38,876 bases of DNA from Stentor coeruleus (lineage: Eukaryota; Ciliophora; Heterotrichea; Heterotrichida; Stentoridae): contig MPUH01000711.1 in assembly GCA_001970955.1 (NCBI GenBank), positions 1-38,876 of the forward strand, written 5' to 3'. The notes under the pieces were generated by a model that was given only the letters and a program-made list of their open reading frames with translations, had not been told where the DNA came from and ran no database searches. The position numbers and the translations under genes were made by a program. Shown in pieces: positions 29,437-38,876 of the stretch. Position 1 is the first letter of the stretch, and every line of letters starts with the position of its first letter.

Positions 29437-29854
29437 TATGTTGATATTTTTATTAAGGTTTGAGAAAAACTGGAAGTTTGGATTGAAAAAATGAGGAGAT
29501 TTAATATGGGAAAGTGCAGGAAATTAATTGAGAAGGCTTTTTTGTGTTGATAAATTTTGAGGATTTTTTGGGTCGGTGGATTGATGTGATGCTTTTTTTT
29601 TTGAGGTTTAGGTTGGATGTTTTATATAAGATTATGATTTAGAAAGGGAATTTGGAAAAAAATATAAGGTGGTATTATTGTGTGGAAAAAATATAGATAT
29701 TAGTTTGAACTATATAAGATTTGAGTAACTTTTATTGTAAGATAGAATCAAGTGCGAAATAGATGCTTTTTGGTGGAAAATTATTAGAGAAAAGTTGTTT
29801 TTGATAATTTGGGAATTGGTATAGGTTTTTAGGATAAAGAGATTTTAAAGAAAA
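29437..29854. other. Intergenic, G-rich, upstream of TTLL
   Basis: Strongly G-over-C on the plus strand (C-rich on the TTLL coding strand), like the 5' flanks of other minus-strand genes. No RNA or coding sequence is seen before the relic that follows. Confidence 0.5.
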
Positions 29855-30113
29855 TTTATAAAAGATAATGTAGATTATATATTAAAAAGACTTACAGGTC
29901 TTGAAATAATACTTGGCAATATTAAAAGAGGGAAGTGCTTAGCTTTTGCTGGTGGAACGGGATATTTACCTTTCTCAAAGATATGATAATAAGATTCGTC
30001 AAGGTTTATTTTTTACATATGAAGATGATGTTTTTGCTATGACTTATTTGAAGCTACGGCTAAAAAATATAAAGGTTTCTATATACATTATATTAAATAC
30101 AATTATAAAGTAA
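29855..30113 (+). pseudogene. Relic of an FNR/cytochrome-b5-reductase-type oxidoreductase
   Basis: In one frame (from about 29860 to the TGA at 29984) the translation includes LTGLEIILGNIKRGKCLAFA and then GGTGYLPFSKI. A-G-G-T-G followed by LPF is the NAD(P)-binding start of the ferredoxin-reductase family C-terminal domain. One base on, another frame continues with DNKIRQGLFFTYEDDVFAMT, and stops at 30111. No start, FAD domain or intact frame exists, so it is a fragment with at least one frameshift, not a gene. It is in opposite orientation to its neighbours. Confidence 0.5.
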
Positions 30114-30143
30114 AACGATATTTTTTTTGATAGGTTATGCTTA

Positions 30144-31146
30144 TTACTCTAAACTAACTCCAAACATGCCATAAGTATCTGAAAACACTCCTTGGATTTT
30201 TATATTATTGAGTAATTCCATATCAGAGTTAGAAATAGTAAAGTTTTGGGCTTCCCAGTTTTCAAGAATTCTAGATGGTGTTGCTGATTTAACAACAACC
30301 CCAGAACCCCTCTGAAGGTTCCACCTAATCAACACCTGGTGTGATGTTTTACTATACTTATCCGCAATTTCTTTAACAACTTTATTCTCAGTAGTAGATT
30401 CACGAAAAGTAAATCTCGGCTCATCAGGTGGATTAAATACCTAAATTTTATTATAAAAATCCTAAAAGCCAAACAAAAAAAAAATCAACANCACGAAAAG
30501 TAAATCTCGGCTCATCAGGTGGATTAAATACAACTCGAAATCCCATCGGAACTATCTTATTTTTCAAACAAAAATCAACAAGCCTATGTTTAGGGTTGAA
30601 AATATGAGTTTCAAACTGATTGCATACCGGAGGAATTTCAGCATAAGAAAGCATATCATTTAACAAACTTACATTCCAATTAGCAACCCCAATATTTCTA
30701 ACTTTTCCTTGCCTTTTAAGATCTTCCATTTGTTTCCATGCTTGATACAAAGGAAATCTATCAACATTATCCACATTCCCTGCAGAAGGGGTGTATTTTG
30801 GTTCTCCTGGTCCTGTGCTTTTTAAAGCAATAGGCCAATGCAGTAAATATAAATCAATATAATCCATTTGAAGCCTTTGTAAAGATTCTTCACATGCTTT
30901 TCTTATGTCTCTATATTGTGAAGGCCATACTTTTGTTGTTATAAATAATGAATCACGAGAATAGGTTGAAGTTTTCAAAAAAGATCCTATAGAATTTTCA
31001 TTACCATACATACTTGCGGTATCAATATGCCTATAACCTATATCAAGTGCTGCTTTTAAACATTTTGGGACTATTTCTGGAAATACCTTATATGTCCCAT
31101 AAGCTAATAAAGGGATTTTATATCCACTACTCAAAGTAGCATTCAT
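30144..31146 (-). CDS. Aldo-keto reductase, split by an assembly artefact
   Basis: NADPH-dependent reduction of aldehydes or ketones. Numbering from the ATG at 31146 (MNATLSSGYK), the catalytic tetrad is present: Asp42, Tyr47, Lys72 (in TTKVWP) and His103 (YLLHWP). The C-terminal signature with QVLIRWNLQRGSGVVVKS lies at 30250-30340. As assembled, the frame breaks near 30490 because a 40-bp piece (30401-30440 = 30492-30531) is duplicated around an N with a spurious 50-bp tail between. Skipping 30441-30531 gives an unbroken frame of 303 residues, normal for the family. The start at 31146 is preferred to an ATG at 31164, since the context TAATAAAATG is typical here. The substrate is unknown. 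Confidence 0.88.
30401..30531. other. Assembly join: N at 30491 with a 40-bp duplicate and stray 50-bp tail
   Basis: 30401-30440 equals 30492-30531. Between them lie 50 bases (30441-30490) and an N. The tail is about as long as the true sequence beyond the second copy (49 bases to the same TCAACA) and shares its end, but is otherwise different, as in a poor-quality contig end or diverged allele. Removing 30441-30531 restores the aldo-keto reductase frame. Confidence 0.85.
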
Positions 31147-31198
31147 TTTATTATAATAAAACACATAAAAATCTTAATTAAAATATCTTATTTTTTTC

Positions 31199-34100
31199 TT
31201 AATCTTCTGTATTTATTTCTAAAGGTAAAACCTTTGCATCTTTGCATTTGATTTTATAACAACCAAATTCACTTTTAAATAATTTAGCTCTATGTGAAAT
31301 CATTTTGACAAAAGTTTCTCTATTGGTTTTTTTGTTATATGAATCTTTAAATGTTTCAATAATAATCATGATAAATGATAATGAATTCATTAACCCAAAT
31401 ATTGTCCCAAGTAATCCCCCAAGTGTGGTAATCCAATTATTATTAATAATTCTTTGAGTATTTAAACCTGTTTCACTTTTATATAATAATAATTGTATAT
31501 ATAAATACATTTGAAAATTAATTCTATATATTTCTTACATATTTTGAGATGCTAAACTTCCTATTTTAGGATCTTCGTCAATCTGTAAATGATATCCTGT
31601 ATCTAAACTTTTCCATTTTGAAAAATCAGAAGTAAATAATGAAGGAATAAGTCTTAAGTAAACTAAAGTTGGATTAGGTCCTTTGAATACATATTCAGAT
31701 GATGGAGAAAATACAGGGATAAAAACACTGCTAAAAGATTCAGGTATTGAAGATGATGATGTAAAGTTTACGGTAAAAAAACCTGCATAACTTGTTTTTT
31801 CTTTTAGACTTAAAGTGATTGTTGACAAAGTAGAATCTGAAGAAAAGTTTGAAAATTTTAAGGTTATTTGGCATTCATCATCTTTGATTTTTTTACAGGA
31901 TATTGTCATGGTACTGTAGGATATACCTGAAGTAATTGCATTTATGTTAGGATTACATGATGAATCGATTGTACAAACCCCGCCATAGATATAAAATTTA
32001 CTTTCCACTATAAACAATTCTGATTTGATATCAATATCCAATGTGATTGAAGGCATTAAAGATTTAATTTCTGTAATATTATCAAGAAAATATGTTACAA
32101 TTGAGCCAGCTACTAGAGCAAATGATATGAATATAAAAAAACTACTTAATAAACCCCCTAAGCTTGTCCTTTTATATACAACCGGAATTTCTAAATCTTG
32201 TCTATGTTTTCTTGAAAACAAATCAATAATTTCAAAATCTTTCCAAGTCCCCTTAAAAACTAACATTAAAAATGTGAATATCACACACAATATCAATGAA
32301 AAAAATATCAACTGGTAAACAATATTAGAAACATAACTAGTTTTCCTTTTATAATATCCAGGATGTATTTCTTTTTTCTTTAAATTATTCGTATCATTTT
32401 TTGGATTAATTGATCCTAATGGGCATTGATATCCAGAAGGACAATCAAGGCAAAAATAAGATCCAATTTGATTTGAATAACTTCCATATGAGCATGGAAT
32501 ACATTGTTCTTCACCCAAAGCCGCAGATTTTGGTGAGAATTTCCCTTTTGGACAAGGAACACATTGTTTATTGTAATAATATTTCCCAGCAGGACATGGT
32601 GTACAATCAGGTTGAATAGTCCCAATACTACATTCTATATCAGATTTGCCATCAGAATTGTCTAACTTATTCAAAATATTAGTTGCTGAGTTCTCAAGTC
32701 TAAAAGCATCTTGAGACCTTCCTCCACCAAATACATAAATTGCATCTTTCCAATGACAAGCACTATGACCATAAGTTCCTGAATCTTGAGGCAAATTTAT
32801 TATTTCAATTTCTCCTGTTATTATTTTCACTTTTACAATATCAGATTTAACATATTTACTCATAATACTCCCATATATTATATAAAAATGTTCTTCTGCA
32901 ACAATCAAATCATTATCAGTATTTATAAAATAATCTGAAGATAACTTAATTGAAATATTATAAAAATTATCATCGATTTCAATTTGATACCAGTTTAAAT
33001 TAGGATGATCTTCAAAAGAACCACCTCCAATAATATTTAAAACAACTGAGCCATTTTTCTTACTTGCCCAACATTTATGTTTGATAATAGAAAAACTTAA
33101 ATATTTTGAGACATATATATAGCTGAGTTTAATATAATCATAATACCAAATTTCTTTAAATGAAGTTTGGGTATTTTGCCCTCCTATTATATAGACTTTA
33201 TAATTATCATTAGCCATACAAGCATTATATCTTGGTGCAGGTGAATTTGTTAAAGATGTGAACTCAGTCCAATAATTTGTAGCAGCTCTAAAAGTATAAA
33301 GATCAGAATAAACATTATCATTATCTTTACCTCCATATAAAACGAATATATCTCCATTGGGTTGATTACATGCAAATGAAGCTCTAGGGGAAGGTACTTT
33401 TCCTTGCATTGTAACAGAACTCCATACAAAGTTTTCTAAATCAAACTTCCACATGTCATTTAAATATACTCCAACTTCAGTCATTCCCCCAAAAATATAC
33501 ATGAAATTCCCAGACCTAAAACTACAGTGATACATTCTTTTTATTGGTGGATCCCAAGTTGTTACTAAATGTTTACTTTTTATTATATCTTGTGTTAAAT
33601 CAAATACTAATATTGAGTTAAAAACCATATACTCATCTCGTCCATATACAAAATATAAACTTGAGTTTATTCCTATAACTCCACTTTCTAAACGTAAATC
33701 TGATAAGTTTTCATCTACTTGTATCCATTTTAATTCATTTAAATCAAGCTTCCAAATATCTTTACAAGCAAGTAGAGGAGGGTCTATTTTAAGCCCAAAA
33801 AATATAAGCATGTAATCTAAATAAACATAAGCTGTATGATATAATCTTTCTAAAGGTTTTTGACCTGTTATATTTAGTATCGCCCATGTTTCTGTTTCAA
33901 GAGAATAACTCCATACATCTTTATAAGTTGCTTTATTTAAAGAATCTGGATAATATCCATATAAAAGTAAGTGGTTATTCCAAAAACAAAGACTTGAACC
34001 GATTTTTTTAGAAGGAAAATCCCCGTTTTGAGGCATTTTCCGAACTTGTAAAGTTTCAGTGTTTATTCTATTTTGAGATTACATGTATAAAATATTTTCT

Positions 34101-34579
34101 ATAGCTTTTGAAGTTTGTCCTCCAAAGAAAGCTACATAGTTTACTGATTGATATGTAAAAGATGTAAAACTAGGATGATCACGACCTCGAATTAAATCTC
34201 CGGTTAGGTCTTCTGATTTCCAAATTCCAGCGTCTAAGTTAAAACTATATACTTCTGAGCTGATCCCTGAAGAAGTTAATCCAAAAAATACTAAAAGCTT
34301 TCTATCGGGTCTTAGATATAAACAGCTTGAAGAATGACCATCTGGAACAAAACTTGATTGTGCTTTGATTTCACCCCATGTCAAAAAACTTAAGTCAAAT
34401 GTGAAGATTGAGGATATCATGGTACTAGAACGATATTCAAAACCTCCAAATGTGATTATTTGATTCATAATAGGGTCGTATACTGCTGATGAACCTGATA
34501 AACGATCTGGTGGGTTTCCGCTTTGTGGGATTCTAGTAATCTTCATAGAGCTGGCCATGGAGATTATAAGGAATAACAT
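31199..34579 (-). CDS. Kelch/Cys-rich multi-pass membrane protein A, three exons, 1116 aa
   Basis: Exons are 34083-34579, 31539-34067 and 31199-31523, with two 15-nt introns. Start MLFLIISMASS is a signal peptide. About residues 15-620 hold kelch-type repeats (for example IFGGMTEVGVYLNDMWKFD). About 645-715 is Cys-rich (CPAGKYYYNKQCVPCPKGKF, then CIPCSYGSYS, CLDCPSGYQCPLGS), the GCC2/GCC3 Eph-receptor-like pattern. TM helices fall near 750-770, 803-828 and 1040-1066, the last in exon 3, which ends in a short polar tail. This gives an extracellular propeller and Cys-rich stalk on a membrane anchor, as in an adhesion or sensing receptor. Ligand unknown. Both splices restore conserved sequence also present in paralog B. 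Confidence 0.9.
31524..31538 (-). other. 15-nt intron 2 of kelch gene A
   Basis: Reads GTAAGAAATATATAG on the minus strand and is identical to the intron at 36901-36915 at the same place in paralog B. Unspliced, it yields TAA. Spliced, QN joins to IINFQMYLY. Confidence 0.92.
34068..34082 (-). other. 15-nt intron 1 of kelch gene A
   Basis: Reads GTAATCTCAAAATAG on the minus strand and contains a TAA in frame. Splicing links NILY to IINTETLQVRK within a kelch repeat. Confidence 0.92.
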
Positions 34580-34728
34580 TTTATTTTAATTAGTTTTTTC
34601 AACATGATGATAATAACTTAAAAATTTAATAGTTCAGAGTTCGGACATCCAAAGCACTTATAATATTTTAATCTAATATAAAATTTCTTAATCAATATCA
34701 CTAAATTATATAAACTAAATATAATGAG

Positions 34729-36375
34729 CTATTTATGATTTTTATTCTTGCAACAGTTTTCACAAATCAAACAATCACATGGCATTGCATAAATTTTTCC
34801 GACATACCCACATAAGCCACAAGTTAATTCTTTCTTATCCATAACACCACTATTTATTATTTTCCCACATTCATAGCACTTTGGATTTTTATCATTTATT
34901 GAATTAATACATTCTTGACATATGAGGCATGTGTTATGAGAAAATTGAACTGTTTTTAATTTATTACATGCATCAAGTTTGGAAATTTCATCTTGCTTTT
35001 GCAGATTTTCCGACTCATTGCTTTTTAAGTCAATTGAAGTACTTGGTGTTGAGAAAATTTCAAACATTGAGTTGAAGTTGGTTATTTGTATTGCAGGAGA
35101 AATTTGATTCGAGTTTATGATAAATTGTATTTTATTATTAGTAGAAATTTTACTAGCATTAGTAATTTTATCTTTTATGTTATGTACTTTCTGAGGATAT
35201 TCGTATTGCTTATCAATTTTAGATAGTTGGATATTTGCAGAAGGACTAGTGATTTTATTAATTGTATTCACAGGAGTCATAATTTTTCTACTTGGCATTT
35301 CAGGAGTTTGACTTGATAATGATTTTTGTTTAATTTTATCTATCGCTTTTTTCAAACACTTAACTGAATTACTTAAACTTCCATTTGATTCGTCATTTGA
35401 TTCTATTAGGGTTATAACTTCATTTAGTTTTTCAATGCTATTTTTATCATTTTCATTCAAAAAACACTCTGACAGTTTATTGACAATATCAAAAATCTCA
35501 TAATTTGTTGTTTTGGATTTTTCTTCAACTATATAAAATGAATCAAGTATCATTTCATTCTCATAACTTTTTTTGATTTTCCCATTTTCATCAAATCCAT
35601 CATATTCATTCTGAGTGTTTGAATACAAAACACAAGTATAGTATCCATATGTAATAAGCTTGACAATTGGTATTGGGTTTATCTCTGGCAACTCAGGAAG
35701 AATCATATATTTTGTATATTCAAATTGACTTTTCATGTTAATCACGCATATTCCAACGCAAAATGTATCAGCAAGTTTTTGAACAGAATCTGGGCTATCA
35801 AAATCATATTCTATGTAGTTGCTTATAAGCCTTGCTCTTATTTCTTTCGCATCTTTAGTGTTCCCAAGAAGGTAATCAAAAAGTAACTTATAATGATTTT
35901 TAAATGGAAGCTTAGGCTTTGATGGAAGAAGTTTTTCATATAAAAATGGATTTTGGTTAGTTCTGAGTAAGCATTCAAAATGCCCTAGCATAAGTGCTGA
36001 CCCTTTTGTGCAGAAGTACATGTTTGAAACAAAACAATCAGCGAAATCTTTGTGTTGAGGGAATTTTGTATTTGCAAAAGGAACCCTAGAACTGTAATCG
36101 TTTTCTCTCATATATAGATCATTAATAGGATCGCAGGTTATTGTACAAACAAGTATCTTTTTATCTTGAATATATGCAAAATCGCGTCCTATGTAATAGT
36201 ATATAATAAAATCATCTAATTGGCTCATGTCATTTGAATATAAACTCTCCCATGTTGTTTCAGTATCATACCCTAGACCTCGGATATGTGGATAACCATT
36301 AGCACCTAGACCTATGAGTCTAAAATACAATTTCTGTATGTTTTTTATATAAGCAACAGTACTATGAACTTCCAT
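34729..36375 (-). CDS. Otubain-like protein with C-terminal zinc cluster, 548 aa
   Basis: Residues about 160-255 weakly resemble the C-terminal half of an otubain-type deubiquitinase: VQKLADTFCVGICVINM, then IPIVKLITYGYYTCVLYS, compared with the family's ALA...I-V and GHYDILY. If the alignment is right, the catalytic His is replaced by Tyr (GHYD to G244-YYT), and no D-G-N-C Cys loop is seen, so it would be inactive. Residues about 260-470 are low-complexity Lys/Asn/Ser linker. The last 60 hold a Cys-dense zinc region (CLICQEC, CYECGK, CGLCGYVGKIYAMPC, CENCC), RING- or zinc-ribbon-like. It lies between kelch genes B and A on the same strand, and bases 36084-36327 are copied at 1-244. An unknown family with ubiquitin-related leanings. 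Confidence 0.7.
   Translation of the reverse strand: MEVHSTVAYIKNIQKLYFRLIGLGANGYPHIRGLGYDTETTWESLYSNDMSQLDDFIIYYYIGRDFAYIQDKKILVCTITCDPINDLYMRENDYSSRVPFANTKFPQHKDFADCFVSNMYFCTKGSALMLGHFECLLRTNQNPFLYEKLLPSKPKLPFKNHYKLLFDYLLGNTKDAKEIRARLISNYIEYDFDSPDSVQKLADTFCVGICVINMKSQFEYTKYMILPELPEINPIPIVKLITYGYYTCVLYSNTQNEYDGFDENGKIKKSYENEMILDSFYIVEEKSKTTNYEIFDIVNKLSECFLNENDKNSIEKLNEVITLIESNDESNGSLSNSVKCLKKAIDKIKQKSLSSQTPEMPSRKIMTPVNTINKITSPSANIQLSKIDKQYEYPQKVHNIKDKITNASKISTNNKIQFIINSNQISPAIQITNFNSMFEIFSTPSTSIDLKSNESENLQKQDEISKLDACNKLKTVQFSHNTCLICQECINSINDKNPKCYECGKIINSGVMDKKELTCGLCGYVGKIYAMPCDCLICENCCKNKNHK
36084..36327. repeat. Duplicate of bases 1-244
   Basis: Nine substitutions separate it from 1-244. 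It lies in the N-terminal coding part of the otubain-like gene; the homology edge falls within codon 17. Confidence 0.9.
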
Positions 36376-36578
36376 TTATAGAGTAAACAGTGTTTCTAAA
36401 TGATTAAATTTCGAGGTCTAATTCATTTTGAATAAATATAATTACTTATAGATATTATGATTAAATTAATCTTTAAAACTAAGGTATTTTATATTTAATA
36501 CCCTACAAAAAAGCATTATCAAAATCTCTATAAACAAATACAAAATATATGCTACTAAATCTATAACTAATAATACTT

Positions 36579-38876
36579 CTAATCTTCTGTTTCACTTAAA
36601 GGAAGTACTTTCTTATTCCTGCATTTAATTATACAATTCCCAAACTCACACTTTAGCATCTTATTCTTAATCAAAGCATTTTGGAAGTTTTTTTCAAGCT
36701 TAATTTTTTTATAGTACCTTTCTGCAAAAATTTCAGTCATTGCCATTACAGAAGAAATCGAGCTCATAAGCCCAAAAATAGATCCAAGCAATCCACTTAC
36801 AAAAGAAAACAAAGAATTATTTATAATCCTCTGAGTATTCAAGCCACTTTCACTTTTACTTAATACAATCTGAACATATAAATATAAATGCATTTTAATC
36901 CTATATATTTCTTACATTTTTTGAGTTGCAACACTTCCTATAGTTATATCTTTATCGCTTTGTAAATGATATCCTGTATCTAAATCTTTCCATCTAGAAG
37001 ATTGTGAAGTAAATAATGAAGGAATAAGCTTAAAATATATTAAAGTTGGATTTGATCCTTTAAAAATATATTCATATGAAGGTGGTTCAACAGGAATAAA
37101 TACACTACTGAATGATTCTGGAATAGATGATGAAGAAGTTGTATTAATAGTAAAGTATCCTGCATAACTGTTTTTTTCTTCAAGTTGTAAAGTTATATAT
37201 GATTGAGAAGAATCTACATAAAATTCAGAAAATTCGATAACGATTTTGCATGTATCTTCTTCGATTTTAGTACAAGTTTTGATCATTTTAGTAAAATATA
37301 AACCTTGGAAAGCAACTTTTATATTTGGGTGGCATGCTTCATTAACCAAACATACTCCGCCATATGTATAAAATATGCTTTCAACTTTAAAAAATGATGC
37401 TTTAATATCATAGTTAAGCATAATTGAAGGTATTAAAGACTTTATTTCTGTAATATTATCAAAATGATAAGTAAGAATAGACCCAATTAATGTTGCTAAA
37501 GTTAGCAACAAAAAGAAAATAGTAAAAAGGCCTCCTAAACTTGTCTTCCTTAGCACAACTGGCAAACCTAAATCATTCGGATGTTTTTTTACAAACAAAT
37601 CAATACTCTCAATTTTAACCCATAAGTTTTTTACAAGTAAAATCCCAATAGTCACAACTCCACAAGCTAAGCATGCGATTATCATCATTTGATAGACTGT
37701 ATTCAATACAAAATTAGTTTTCCTTATATAAATCCCAGGATGACTTTCACTCTTTGCAAATCCTGTAATAGCTTGTACTGGTTTAATAGAACCTAAAGGG
37801 CAAAAATATCCATAAGAACAGTCTAAACAATATGTAGAACCTTCTTTATCAGAAAAAGTTCCAGCAGCGCATTGTATACATTGTTCTTCCCCAATTGAGG
37901 CAGGATTTATTGAAAACCTGCCTTTAGGACAAGGTATACATAAATTATCCTGGTAGTATTCCCCTGCATTGCATGGAGCACAATCAGGTAAAATTGTTCC
38001 TTTTCCACACTCGATTTTAGGGGAACTTTCAGAATTTTCAATTTTCAGAAAATCGTTACTTGCTGAGTTTTTAATTTTAAAATTATTGCGAGACTTCCCA
38101 CCACCGAAAATAAAAAATGTATCTTTCCAGTGACACACACTGTGACCATAAACTCCAGTATCATCCGAGAAGCTAAAAACTGTTATTTCTCCACTAACCA
38201 AATTCACTTTCGTTACAGATGATGTTACTAGCTTATCCCATATACAACCAAAAATAATATAAAAATGTTCTTCAGCAACTGCTAAAGCAATATCAGAATA
38301 CCCTAAATATGCCGAAGACAATTTTATTGATTCTTCATAAGAATCCTCCAATATCTTAACCTGATACCAATTATAATTCGGATAATCTTCAAAAGTACTT
38401 CCTCCAATAACATTAATAACAACAACCCCATTTTCTTTATTTGCCCAGCATTTATGTTTTTTAATACTAAAACTTATAAACTTAGCAACAGGATTGAATT
38501 TCTCTTTAATATAATCATAATTCCATATATCACTAAAAGTATTTTGAACATTTTGTCCTCCAATTATATAAAATTGTAAACTATCTTGTGATATACAACT
38601 ATCATATCTAGGAGCAGGTCCTACAGTAGATGAATCAAGTGTTATCCAAGCATCTTGATCAGCACTATAAGCATAAATATCCCCATAAACATTAGTACTA
38701 TCTTTTCCTCCAAATAAAATCATAGTTTCTCCATTTGGTTGAATACATGAAAATGAAGCTCTTGGTGAAGGTACAGTTCCTTGCATACTTACAAAGCTCC
38801 AATAGTTATTAATCATATCATATTTCCACATATCATTAAGATAAACTCCAACTTCAGATATACCCCCAAAGATGTA
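36579..38876 (-). CDS. Kelch/Cys-rich multi-pass membrane protein B, 5' end outside window
   Basis: Paralog of gene A. Visible exons are 36916-38876 (open to the window edge) and 36579-36900, with a 15-nt intron at 36901-36915; together they code 760 residues plus TAA. The order is the same: kelch repeats (GGISEVGVYLNDMWKYDMIN, DYIKEKFNPVAKFISFSI), Cys-rich GCC2/GCC3-like stalk, three TM helices and the exon-3 tail with GLNTQRIINN. The two genes share long stretches in the membrane-proximal part (SSSSIPESFSSVFIPV, PSLFTS) but differ elsewhere, so the duplication is old. Together they look like a small family of surface receptors. The missing N-terminus is outside the window. Confidence 0.92.
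36901..36915 (-). other. 15-nt intron of kelch gene B
   Basis: Sequence GTAAGAAATATATAG (minus strand), the same as intron 2 of gene A. Joins QKM to IKMHLYLY. Confidence 0.92.

Noticed and set aside
1..38876. CRISPR array, bacterial operons, prophage or insertion sequence
   Set aside because: No spaced repeats, transposase or integrase; introns and gene content are eukaryotic.

Overview
The window looks like macronuclear DNA of a heterotrich ciliate, most likely Stentor. It is very AT-rich and gene-dense. At least four introns are exactly 15 nt long, found where a conserved protein is interrupted (SRP19 and two kelch receptors). TAA, TAG and TGA all act as real stops, which argues against heterotrichs that reassign stop codons. 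Many proteins are large coiled-coil, WD40, kelch or TTLL-type ciliate proteins. The genus is an inference.

Layout. 1-295 holds the first codons of an otubain-like/zinc gene (minus strand, cut by the window edge). A tRNA-Arg(TCG) lies at 586-658. 660-6577 is gene-poor, with a pair of small MGSC (myristoylation-type) proteins at 2391-2606 and 4054-4266. 6578-17459 carries a coiled-coil/RING protein, a degenerate mitochondrial acyl-carrier-like protein, a small CaaX protein, SRP19 (two exons), an unknown basic protein, an ABHD17/Bem46-type hydrolase and a WD40 protein. 18720-19560 has no good coding sequence but is packed with perfect or near-perfect hairpins and may be a structured RNA gene. 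19725-29436 carries a coiled-coil protein divergent from PEX5, a CaaX-tailed casein kinase 1 convergent with PEX5, a second long coiled-coil protein, a small possible mitoribosomal protein, another CaaX protein and a TTLL tubulin-modifying enzyme. 29855-30113 holds a relic of an FNR-type oxidoreductase. 30144-38876 holds an aldo-keto reductase and a duplicated cassette of kelch/Cys-rich membrane proteins with an otubain-like/zinc gene between them.

Four single-N joins (2171, 5702, 25021, 30491) are each flanked by a direct duplication. They look like unresolved contig overlaps, and the one at 30491 artificially splits the aldo-keto reductase.

Themes. Several products should be membrane-anchored by lipid (two MGSC proteins, three CaaX tails). 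Cilia and cortex functions are suggested by TTLL and the coiled-coil proteins. Peroxisome import (PEX5) and ER targeting (SRP19) are represented. The strongest unexplained signals are the hairpin-dense locus and a sharp alternation of GC skew in blocks of roughly 0.4-1 kb that ignores gene direction and also switches inside genes.
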